Assembly (NCBI GenBank): GCA_041730495.1
Contig: JBGSBR010000022.1
Span: forward strand, 1-20,788
Direction: 5' to 3'
DNA length: 20,788 nt
Origin: JBGSBR01 sp041730495
GTDB taxonomy: Bacteria > Patescibacteriota > Microgenomatia > UBA1406 > GWC2-37-13
Every line of letters starts with the position of its first letter. The stretch's first letter is position 1. Made by a program: the position numbers and the translations under genes. The notes under the pieces were generated by a model, which was not told the DNA's origin, ran no database searches, and saw only the letters and a list, made by a program, of their open reading frames with translations. Below, piece after piece: positions 1-4,895 of the stretch.

Positions 1-263
1 AAGATTTTGCTTCGATTTTCACGCTCATTTACTTGTCCCAAAACCTCAGGGACATCATTGGCTATCAACATAATACCTGCACCAATAGGTAACGCAATAT
101 ACATTATTTTTTTCTCTTCTTTTTCTGGCACCGGGTATTCAGCGCTCGCGATATCTTTGAAACGTACCACCTTCTTAAACTCGCCACCAAAAACAGATTT
201 ATAAAATGTAAATGCTTCTTCAGCATTTCCGTTGAAGTTAATCCATGTATTTAATGTTGTCAT
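1..263 (-). CDS. VOC (glyoxalase/PhnB-like) family protein, 3' end outside window
   Basis: The frame opens at an ATG at 263 and runs off the left edge, giving about 87 residues of the N-terminal part. It begins MTTLNTWINFNGNAEEAF and continues with FYKSVFGGEF, the usual opening of PhnB-like VOC proteins (a beta strand ending in NGNAEEA and a helix FYKSVFGG). VOC proteins form paired beta-alpha-beta-beta-beta modules that often bind a metal; many small PhnB-like members have no known substrate. The metal ligands cannot be judged because the C-terminal half is missing. An extended -10 box lies just upstream (272-280) and no Shine-Dalgarno is seen, so a near-leaderless mRNA is likely. Family call is good; function is unknown. 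Confidence 0.75.
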   Translation of the reverse strand, partial: MTTLNTWINFNGNAEEAFTFYKSVFGGEFKKVVRFKDIASAEYPVPEKEEKKIMYIALPIGAGIMLIANDVPEVLGQVNERENRSKI

Positions 264-271
264 ATGCAGTT

Positions 272-280
272 ATGATAGCA
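272..280 (-). promoter_or_regulatory. Extended -10 promoter element for the VOC gene
   Basis: On the minus strand TGC-TATCAT ends 8 bases before the ATG at 263. This matches the extended -10 form (TGN then a TATAAT-like hexamer). No good -35 is needed for such promoters and none is obvious. The start site would fall one or two bases before the ATG. Confidence 0.5.
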
Positions 281-311
281 GATTACAGAAAGTAGATAAA
301 TCGATTTTATT

Positions 312-386
312 TGGCTCCCTCGCGTGGACTCGAACCACGAACCTTGATGTTAACAGCATCCTGCTCTACCATTGAGCTACGAGGGA
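312..386 (-). tRNA. tRNA-Asn (GTT), with encoded CCA
   Basis: The minus strand folds as a full cloverleaf: acceptor stem TCCCTCG (380-386) with CGAGGGA (316-322), a normal D-arm, anticodon GTT (352-354) in loop CTGTTAA, and a T-arm with GTTCGAG. The discriminator base is G, as expected for Asn, and CCA is encoded (312-314). The first bases overlap the end of the GIY-YIG gene by 10 nt. No convincing -10/-35 sits directly upstream; the nearest strong promoter is at 689-717, beyond the GIY-YIG gene, so this tRNA is probably made by processing a longer transcript. Confidence 0.95.
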
Positions 387-622
387 ATTGATTTTAAATA
401 TTCTTTTCCAACACCACTTTTTAAATACTTTTCTCTTTTTCTTGCTTCTAGTCGATTTATCGCTTGTTCTTGATAGATCAAATTCCAAGGTCTAAAACCT
501 TTTGTAGAAAAGACTTGACCTGCATTATGTTCACTTAAGCGTCTTGTTAAATTACCTGTCAAACCAACATATATCCTTCCATCTTTACTGCTTTTTATTG
601 CATACACTGTAAACATAAGTTA
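352..622 (-). mobile_element. Putative GIY-YIG insertion unit in tRNA-Asn (ORF plus replacement tRNA 5' half)
   Basis: Reading on the minus strand, a promoter and a 5' half of tRNA-Asn (677-623) end exactly at the anticodon GTT. Next come a GIY-YIG gene, a second perfect copy of the same 5' half (386-352), and the only 3' half (351-312). The simplest reading is that a 271-bp unit entered the tRNA gene directly after anticodon base 36 and brought its own 5' half, so an intact tRNA is restored. Both 5' halves share all 35 bases once a 20-bp insert is removed. Mobility is inference; a local duplication is the alternative. Confidence 0.5.
377..616 (-). CDS. Small stand-alone GIY-YIG nuclease
   Basis: The protein has 79 residues and is nearly all one GIY-YIG domain: VYA at 4-6, YVG at 16-18, then R25/R26 and H30, and the metal-binding Glu expected in the LEARKRE helix (E57). 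The catalytic set looks complete. GIY-YIG domains cut DNA and occur in homing endonucleases, UvrC and many small orphan proteins. It lies between a broken 5' half of tRNA-Asn and the intact tRNA-Asn. The ATG is 6 bases after the half copy, with no Shine-Dalgarno at usual distance. The last two codons and the TAG stop are made of tRNA bases 3-10 (CCC TCG TAG). It would be transcribed from the promoter at 689-717. A homing-type role at the tRNA anticodon is inferred from context only. Confidence 0.88.
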   Translation of the reverse strand: MFTVYAIKSSKDGRIYVGLTGNLTRRLSEHNAGQVFSTKGFRPWNLIYQEQAINRLEARKREKYLKSGVGKEYLKSIPS

Positions 623-677
623 AACAGCATCCTGCTCCCTGCCTGCCGGCAGGCAGGTACCATTGAGCTACGAGGGA
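623..677 (-). pseudogene. Broken duplicate of the tRNA-Asn 5' half
   Basis: On the minus strand this is tRNA-Asn from base 1 through the anticodon: 20 matching bases (677-658), a 20-base insert (657-638), then 15 matching bases (637-623) ending in GTT. All 35 tRNA bases are identical to the intact gene at 352-386. The insert interrupts the D-loop, and the anticodon 3' side, variable loop, T-arm and 3' acceptor strand are absent, so it cannot make a tRNA. It sits just after a strong promoter and is probably the original 5' part of the gene. Confidence 0.85.
638..657. repeat. Perfect 20-bp GC-rich palindrome inserted in the tRNA half copy
   Basis: CCTGCCTGCCGGCAGGCAGG is its own reverse complement over all 20 bases. 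It is far richer in GC than its surroundings and sits inside the D-loop of the broken tRNA-Asn copy, which is otherwise unchanged, so it is a clean insertion. As RNA it would form a very stable hairpin directly upstream of the GIY-YIG start. No second copy was seen in this window. Confidence 0.9.
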
Positions 678-688
678 TTGTGAGAACT

Positions 689-717
689 ATTATACCACCT
701 CAAAAAGGCAATGTCAG
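689..717 (-). promoter_or_regulatory. Strong sigma70-type promoter for tRNA-Asn / GIY-YIG
   Basis: The minus strand reads CTGACA (717-712), 17 bases, then TATAAT (694-689), preceded by TGG (extended -10). That is 5/6 plus 6/6 to consensus. The start site would be near 682, a few bases before the broken tRNA half at 677. The promoter overlaps the stop codon of the exonuclease gene (700-702). Confidence 0.8.
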
Positions 718-1278
718 CGCCACATTATCATTGCCGGAGCCTTCCATGTACTTGCCCCAGTTTACTTTGATTGGCACTTTGCCGACTTCGTTCTGATAAT
801 AAATCTCCCCATGATCAATACCGTACTCAAATACTTTCTTCGTCAGCAAGACATCATCCATACAATACTTTTTCAGCTCATCCCATTTGCCTTCTTTGTA
901 ATAATCGATCGCCATCAGTCCATGACCTGATTTTTTTTCATTAAACGTAGCTGACGCAACATCATTGAGTCCGATGCGCTTGCCAAGCTCCTTCTTGATG
1001 TCATCGAGGATATCAAACATCGAGAGTGAGCTCACAATTCCCGGATAATACGCTTGGATTACGGGCATATCGAAGCTGCGAATGTTGTAACCCACGATAT
1101 ATGATGCACGCTCAAGCAAAGGAAATAATGAGTTTAGCTCGCTTTCAAGGAAGATTTTTTCTTTGTGATCTGCATAATCATAGACAGCGACCACCGAAAT
1201 CCCCAGCTGGCGAGCTTCTGGGAACTCACGGAAGGTATGTTTCGTCTCGAGATCGAGCACAATCGGAAATTTCTGCAT
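700..1278 (-). CDS. DEDDy-type 3'-5' exonuclease (RNase H-like fold)
   Basis: The 192-residue protein carries the three exonuclease motifs: Exo I as LDLET (D9, E11), Exo II around YNIRSFD (D70), and Exo III as YCMDD (Y138-x3-D142), which marks the DEDDy subclass. It resembles the stand-alone YprB-like / PolB-exonuclease-like group that removes nucleotides from 3' ends of DNA or RNA with two metal ions. Substrate cannot be told. The start ATG overlaps the stop of the upstream gene by one base (TAATG), and GGAG lies 8 bases before it, one of the few clear Shine-Dalgarno sites here. Translational coupling with the upstream gene is likely. No helicase or polymerase domain is fused to it. Confidence 0.82.
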   Translation of the reverse strand: MQKFPIVLDLETKHTFREFPEARQLGISVVAVYDYADHKEKIFLESELNSLFPLLERASYIVGYNIRSFDMPVIQAYYPGIVSSLSMFDILDDIKKELGKRIGLNDVASATFNEKKSGHGLMAIDYYKEGKWDELKKYCMDDVLLTKKVFEYGIDHGEIYYQNEVGKVPIKVNWGKYMEGSGNDNVALTLPF

Positions 1279-1682
1279 TAGTTTATCTCCGATTTGTAAT
1301 CTTTCACAATCTCAAGCTCAAATACTGGTTTACCTGGATCTTTAAACTTATCTTTGACACTAATATTCACTTTATTGAGTTTTTGCTGAAATGTATTGCG
1401 CATCTCATCAATCAATCGGAAAAATACTTCTTGATCAGTTTTTTTGACCATACTGTACTCATCGCGGAAAAACTCATCAAGCTTCCCCAGGCTCCAAAGC
1501 GCTTCGATGAACTGTGGATTATGGAAATCAAGCATCGTAATATTGCCGCCAAGTGGGCGAATCTTGAAGTGCATCATGCGAACTTCGTTGGTCATCTCAG
1601 AAAGCGACGGCTTGTTGCTCGTGAGGTTTTGCTGAAACACATTTATTTTTTCGTAGAGATCGTTATTTTTCGTTTTTCTCAT
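1278..1682 (-). CDS. Conserved-looking hypothetical protein coupled to the exonuclease
   Basis: A soluble, charged protein of 134 residues with no signal peptide or membrane segment and no motif I recognise. The first 35 residues and residues 75-110 look helical; the middle (MHFKIRPLGGNITMLDFHNP) looks like a small beta region. It is the first gene of a two-gene operon with the exonuclease, overlapping it by one base, so the two proteins may act together. It diverges from the YqeY-like gene across only 16 bases, which hold -10 boxes for both directions. Function unknown. Confidence 0.7.
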   Translation of the reverse strand: MRKTKNNDLYEKINVFQQNLTSNKPSLSEMTNEVRMMHFKIRPLGGNITMLDFHNPQFIEALWSLGKLDEFFRDEYSMVKKTDQEVFFRLIDEMRNTFQQKLNKVNISVKDKFKDPGKPVFELEIVKDYKSEIN

Positions 1683-1686
1683 AGAG

Positions 1687-1696
1687 TATAATTATG
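1687..1696. promoter_or_regulatory. Overlapping divergent -10 boxes in a 16-bp intergenic gap
   Basis: On the plus strand TATAAT (1687-1692) ends 6 bases before the ATG at 1699. On the minus strand CATAAT (1696-1691) ends 8 bases before the ATG at 1682. The two boxes share bases 1691-1692, so the promoters should exclude each other, and both transcripts would start at or within a base or two of their start codons. No good -35 is evident for either. Confidence 0.5.
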
Positions 1697-1698
1697 AA

Positions 1699-2136
1699 AT
1701 GATTAAACAGAATATACAAGCAGATCAAATAACTGCAATGAAAGCTAAAGACGCACAAACACTTGAAATCCTGCGTTACATTTTAGCACAAATTAAGAAT
1801 ATAGAAATCGATAAAAAAGCTGAACTTACTGAAGAAGAAGTAACTCAAGTGATGCGCAAAGAGCTCAAAAAACTACAAGATTCTTATGAAGCATTCTCTA
1901 CTGGCGATCGTCCTGAGCTTGCGGCTCATACCAAGTTTCAGATTGATGTCATGGGCAAATACATGCCTCAAGAGCTCTCCGACGAAGATCTCAAAAAAGA
2001 GATTGAAGCTATCATCGCCGCCAACCAAGAAGTATTTACTGCCAATCCTAATGCACTTATCGGTATCTGTGTCGGCAAACTCAGCTCAAAAGCTAATCCT
2101 TCACGCATCTCAGCCATGGTGCGCTCGATGCAGTAA
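1699..2136 (+). CDS. yqeY: GatB/YqeY domain protein
   Basis: The 145-residue protein matches YqeY in length and pattern throughout: an N-terminal helical part (MKAKDAQTLEILRYILAQIKN), the middle ELTEEEVTQVMRKELKKLQDSYEAF, and a C-terminal part ending in GKLSSKANPSRISAMVRSM, comparable to the usual KAD...V...V...L. YqeY is related to the tRNA-binding tail domain of GatB, the amidotransferase subunit that makes Gln-tRNA or Asn-tRNA, but stands alone and its own role is not settled. The ATG at 1699 fits a TATAAT box 6 bases upstream; no Shine-Dalgarno is seen. It is followed 26 bases later by the FtsB-like gene. Confidence 0.92.
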   Translation: MIKQNIQADQITAMKAKDAQTLEILRYILAQIKNIEIDKKAELTEEEVTQVMRKELKKLQDSYEAFSTGDRPELAAHTKFQIDVMGKYMPQELSDEDLKKEIEAIIAANQEVFTANPNALIGICVGKLSSKANPSRISAMVRSMQ

Positions 2137-2147
2137 GCTCAATTTTC

Positions 2148-2156
2148 TGCTATATT
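2148..2156 (+). promoter_or_regulatory. Extended -10 element for the FtsB-like gene
   Basis: TGC-TATATT ends 6 bases before the ATG at 2163, within the 26-base gap after yqeY. This predicts a start site on or next to the ATG. No -35 match is visible 17 bases upstream, which an extended -10 can tolerate. Confidence 0.5.
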
Positions 2157-2162
2157 GATACT

Positions 2163-2519
2163 ATGACCATCAAGAAACTTATCGCTATTGGTCTTCTGTT
2201 CTTCATTGTGAGCTCGCTTTCGAAAACTTTATTTGACTACCAAAAAAACTACTCGTTTTATCAAGAATACAAAGAAGAGTACGAAATAGAGAAAAAACGC
2301 AATATTGAACTCAATACTATGATTGTCAGATCCAAAGATACCTTTGAATTTGAGAAAATGGTGCGTAATAAACTAAATCTGCATAAAGAGAATGAACGGA
2401 TCATCATTATCCCGAATCCTACACCGACAATCTTTGAGCCAACTCCGACCCCACAAACTGTCTATGAAGAGTGGGTCGATGTGTTCTTTACACCACCAGG
2501 AGAATCTGATGCGGGTTGA
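2163..2519 (+). CDS. Septum formation initiator (FtsB/DivIC-like)
   Basis: The protein has 118 residues: one N-terminal membrane segment (about 5-21), a charged coiled coil (about 28-60, rich in E, K and Y), then FEFEKMVRNKLNLHKENERII, the typical end of the FtsB/DivIC core domain. FtsB/DivIC proteins link early and late divisome parts and stimulate septal peptidoglycan synthesis with FtsL and FtsQ/DivIB. After the core comes a proline- and threonine-rich tail (about 85-105) not usual in the family. The stop codon TGA (2517-2519) is part of the -35 box of the next promoter. The fold call rests on topology and the conserved C-terminal pattern. Confidence 0.82.
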   Translation: MTIKKLIAIGLLFFIVSSLSKTLFDYQKNYSFYQEYKEEYEIEKKRNIELNTMIVRSKDTFEFEKMVRNKLNLHKENERIIIIPNPTPTIFEPTPTPQTVYEEWVDVFFTPPGESDAG

Positions 2520-2544
2520 CATTACAATCCAATTTATCTATAAT
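2516..2544 (+). promoter_or_regulatory. Full-consensus sigma70-type promoter of the CAU tRNA
   Basis: TTGACA (2516-2521), 17 bases, TATAAT (2539-2544): all 12 bases and the spacing match the consensus. The tRNA starts 11 bases after the -10 box, leaving a leader of a few bases. The -35 box contains the TGA stop of the FtsB-like gene. Confidence 0.92.
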
Positions 2545-2555
2545 AGGTCATTCTT

Positions 2556-2625
2556 TCCGGGGTAGTGTACGGCTGCACAGGAGGCTCATAATCTCCTAGG
2601 CTGGGTTCGACTCCCAGCCCCGGAA
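2556..2625 (+). tRNA. tRNA with CAU anticodon (elongator Met, or Ile2), compact form
   Basis: Acceptor stem TCCGGGG (2556-2562) pairs with CCCCGGA (2618-2624); the anticodon loop is CTCATAA with anticodon CAT; the T-arm is CTGGG-TTCGACT-CCCAG. The discriminator is A and CCA is not encoded. Initiator identity is unlikely: bases 1 and 72 pair (T-A) and the anticodon stem lacks three G-C pairs below the loop. The D-loop is only 6 bases (ACGGCT) and the variable loop 4, so the gene is just 70 nt. Elongator Met is preferred; an Ile2 tRNA modified by TilS cannot be excluded from sequence. Confidence 0.85.
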
Positions 2626-2671
2626 CATAAGGTTTTGATAGGGATTAACTATCTATTTTCAGATCTAAATC

Positions 2672-3601
2672 ATGAAAAAAACTCTTCTCTCAGTCATAAT
2701 CCCCGTCTACAACGAGGAACATAATATCAATCCTCTCATCGAACGATTACTCCCAATTATTTCTCCATATGATTACGAACTGATTTTCGTCAATGACGGC
2801 TCAAAGGATCATTCAGCTGAAACTATCAAAGCCCATGCTGACAAAAACAAAGATATCAAACTGATTACCTTTAATCGCAACTTCGGCCATCAGATGGCAC
2901 TAGTTGCCGGATATAGATTCGCCAAAGGAGATTGTGTGATCACAATGGATGCCGATCTACAAGATCCACCAGAGATCATACCTCAGATGATAGCTGAATG
3001 GGAAAAAGGTGCAAAAATTGTCTATGCAAAACGTGCTAAACGTGAAGTGGATAGTTGGTTTAAACGTCAAACTGCCCAAGGATTTTATGAGTTTATCAAC
3101 TTCTTATCAGATCGACCAATCCCTCAAAACGTCGGTGATTATCGACTGATTGATCGTGAAGTCGTAGACTTCCTCAATACATTACCGGAGCACTCACCAT
3201 TCTTACGCGGACTTGTAGCCTGGACTGGCTATCCCGAGAGTTATGTGTACTTCGATCGTGCCAAAAGACATTCAGGAAAAACGAATTATTCGCTGCCCAA
3301 GATGATGAATTTTGCTCTTGATGGCATCACATCACTTTCACCGAAACCTCTGCGACTCGCAAGCTATATGGGATTTGTAACAGCGTCGTTTGGATTTTTA
3401 GGTATTCTGTATGCCATTATTGGTAAATTATTATTACCAATCCCTTGGGTCACTGGTTGGACTGGTTTGTTTGTCGCTATTATGTTTTTTGGAGGCGTGC
3501 AGCTGATCGCAATCGGTATCATCGGAGAGTATCTAGGTAAAATCTATATTGAAACCTTGAATCGTCCTCATTTTCTTATCAAAGAAAAAATAAACGTATG
3601 A
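2672..3601 (+). CDS. Family 2 glycosyltransferase, polyprenyl-phosphate type (GtrB/ArnC/DPM1-like)
   Basis: The 309-residue protein starts with the GT2 pattern LLSVIIPVYNEEHNI, has VNDGS at 40-44 and the metal-binding DAD (93-95) in MDADLQDPPE. After the catalytic domain (about 1-225) come two membrane segments (about 230-254 and 263-288) ending in GEYLGKIYIE, the layout of enzymes that move a sugar from a nucleotide to undecaprenyl phosphate at the cytoplasmic face. The sugar is not predictable. A flipped lipid-linked sugar could feed a GT-C enzyme such as the one at 14273-15382 (inference). It starts 46 bases after the tRNA and may share its promoter. The stop overlaps the next ATG (ATGA). 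Confidence 0.92.
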   Translation: MKKTLLSVIIPVYNEEHNINPLIERLLPIISPYDYELIFVNDGSKDHSAETIKAHADKNKDIKLITFNRNFGHQMALVAGYRFAKGDCVITMDADLQDPPEIIPQMIAEWEKGAKIVYAKRAKREVDSWFKRQTAQGFYEFINFLSDRPIPQNVGDYRLIDREVVDFLNTLPEHSPFLRGLVAWTGYPESYVYFDRAKRHSGKTNYSLPKMMNFALDGITSLSPKPLRLASYMGFVTASFGFLGILYAIIGKLLLPIPWVTGWTGLFVAIMFFGGVQLIAIGIIGEYLGKIYIETLNRPHFLIKEKINV

Positions 3602-3747
3602 AACAATGGATTGGTGTCGTATTAATTCCGTTCTTCCTCGCACTGATTGTCTACTGGATATTCACATTAGTACGCGATAGTAATAAGTCACTTTCTCCGA
3701 TACCTGAAGATGGTATCAATGTAATCCAACTCACTCCAAGTAAGTAA
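3598..3747 (+). CDS. 49-residue single-pass membrane protein
   Basis: It begins MKQWIGVVLIPFFLALIVYW, one hydrophobic segment (about 4-25), followed by a polar tail with LSPIPEDGINVIQLTPSK. The ATG overlaps the stop of the glycosyltransferase by four bases (ATGA), a strong sign of translational coupling. I do not recognise the family. A small partner or anchor for the glycosyltransferase is a reasonable guess only. It ends 5 bases before the convergent VirB2-like gene. Confidence 0.6.
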   Translation: MKQWIGVVLIPFFLALIVYWIFTLVRDSNKSLSPIPEDGINVIQLTPSK

Positions 3748-3752
3748 CCTTC

Positions 3753-4175
3753 TTATGGTCCACCTATTCTAAACTGGAAGATTGTTCCTTGTCCACCGAG
3801 GAAAAGTACATCGATAGTACGCAAGATCATGTACGCAGAAATGTATAAGAAGAGTCCAATAATTGCCCATTTGAATGTTCCTTGGGCATCCTGTACTTTT
3901 TCAGCCTCTCCTAGAGAAGTAAGGTACTTGAAACTACCGATAAGAAACATTATGAAAAGAACAAGCAAAATAAATGCATTGGACATAAACAATATATTTG
4001 CCACAACAACCTCAATACATTTAAGTGTCGGTACTCCATTCACGAGACAACTATCATTGGTAGCTGGATTGCCATCAGGGTCTGCCCAGTCTCTGATCTG
4101 CGCTTGTACGCTGTGAAATGGTACGAAAAGATAGATAAACAAAAAGAAAGAAACAGCTTGCAGTTTAGATCGCAT
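3753..4175 (-). CDS. VirB2/TrbC-like pilin-type protein
   Basis: A 140-residue protein with a signal peptide (residues 1-26, ending VQAQ), a short outside segment with two cysteines, and two hydrophobic helices (about 59-83 and 101-126) joined by a polar loop SLGEAEKVQDAQGTFK. This two-helix hairpin with a loop containing G-x-(K/E)...A...K and W-A-I-I-G is the VirB2/TrbC pilin plan found in type IV secretion loci and widespread in Patescibacteria. Such proteins form conjugative or uptake pili or sit in the inner membrane. A terminator separates it from the second VirB2-like gene upstream; a weak -10 (TACACT) ends 8 bases before the ATG. It converges with the small membrane gene. Confidence 0.72.
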   Translation of the reverse strand: MRSKLQAVSFFLFIYLFVPFHSVQAQIRDWADPDGNPATNDSCLVNGVPTLKCIEVVVANILFMSNAFILLVLFIMFLIGSFKYLTSLGEAEKVQDAQGTFKWAIIGLFLYISAYMILRTIDVLFLGGQGTIFQFRIGGP

Positions 4176-4212
4176 ATAGGTTTAGTGTACTGTATCTATG
4201 GCTTTGCTGCAA

Positions 4213-4242
4213 CAAAAAACTGCGGGTGTTACCCCGCAGTTT
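4213..4242 (-). terminator. Rho-independent terminator after the second VirB2-like gene
   Basis: On the minus strand AAACTGCGGG, a 6-base loop and CCCGCAGTTT form a 10-bp stem followed by further T residues. It lies 24 bases after the stop at 4266 and should end that transcript before the next VirB2-like gene. Confidence 0.85.
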
Positions 4243-4265
4243 AGTTAACGAAAATGTCTAATTAA

Positions 4266-4826
4266 TTATGTACCTGGACATTGTTCTTCAAATGCATCAA
4301 TCTGGTCCACAGTGTTTCCTGCGCTATCAAGACACAGACAACAGTATTCACCTTCTGTGGTTTCGATCAAGCCTGGCAATGTGACAGGGCATGAAAGACC
4401 GAGACAGATACGTCGTTTGAAGATCACTTGTTCAAGAGTCCAGATGACAGCAAGCACGGCGACAATCAAGATCACACCGACTACAGCTGCTTGGATTTTA
4501 TCACGAGCGGCACCAACAGCATCCTTGTCACCACCTGAGGTGATCCATGAGAATGCTCCGATCAACATGTAAAAGAGTGCTGCAAGACCAGCAAGTACGA
4601 AGAATGCACGGATAACAAAGGTTAAGATATCACCAAGTGATGGGATCTCGAATCCTAGATCATCTGTACTGATTGAGGTACAGGCTGGCATATTATTTGC
4701 TGGTAAACCATCACAAACTGCAGGATCTGCATACACATTACCTACCATCGCTGGAAGGGCAAACAATCCCGCTAACATGACTATTGCTAATAGATGACTG
4801 AAAAGAAGTTTTTTTATATTCGACAT
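4266..4826 (-). CDS. VirB2/TrbC-like membrane protein with cysteine-rich tail
   Basis: From the ATG at 4826 the protein has 186 residues: a signal peptide (about 1-33, ending VYADP), an outside segment with two cysteines, and two membrane helices flanking SWITSGGDKDAVGAARDKIQ, a very typical VirB2-like loop. After the second helix comes a tail of about 50 residues with six cysteines (KRRIC, LSC, YCCLC, EEQC), unusual for pilins and likely outside and disulfide-bonded or metal-bound. A longer frame opens at a TTG at 4886, but that TTG is the start of a -35 box, so it is not the start. It has its own promoter and terminator, hence a single-gene unit. Role in a type IV secretion or uptake machine is inferred. 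Confidence 0.75.
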   Translation of the reverse strand: MSNIKKLLFSHLLAIVMLAGLFALPAMVGNVYADPAVCDGLPANNMPACTSISTDDLGFEIPSLGDILTFVIRAFFVLAGLAALFYMLIGAFSWITSGGDKDAVGAARDKIQAAVVGVILIVAVLAVIWTLEQVIFKRRICLGLSCPVTLPGLIETTEGEYCCLCLDSAGNTVDQIDAFEEQCPGT

Positions 4827-4856
4827 AGAGTTAAATAATTGATAGATCTTATCGTC

Positions 4857-4886
4857 ATTGTAGACTATTTTTTTCGAGTTTGTCAA
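4857..4886 (-). promoter_or_regulatory. Sigma70-type promoter of the cysteine-tailed VirB2-like gene
   Basis: The minus strand has TTGACA (4886-4881), 18 bases, TACAAT (4862-4857): 6/6 and 5/6. The start site would be near 4850, giving a leader of about 24 bases. This fixes the start codon at 4826 and rules out translation from 4886. Confidence 0.8.
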
Positions 4887-4895
4887 GACGTGTTT

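Noticed and set aside
7..204. Plus-strand open frame over the VOC gene
   Set aside because: It lies opposite a coherent VOC-family reading frame and has no recognisable protein pattern.
609..620. Second LexA-like box TAAAC-ATAA-GTTAA at the GIY-YIG start
   Set aside because: It matches the 15998-16017 core only imperfectly and part of it is explained by the duplicated tRNA sequence; kept as chance.
352..677. Self-splicing intron in tRNA-Asn
   Set aside because: An intron would separate a 5' half from a 3' half. Here a complete tRNA follows the ORF, so no splicing is needed, and the short spacer left outside the ORF has no room for a group I core.
1026..1691. Plus-strand frame of 221 codons opposite the exonuclease operon
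   Set aside because: The minus strand encodes a protein with all three DEDDy motifs and a coupled partner; the plus-strand product is compositionally odd and unlike any family.
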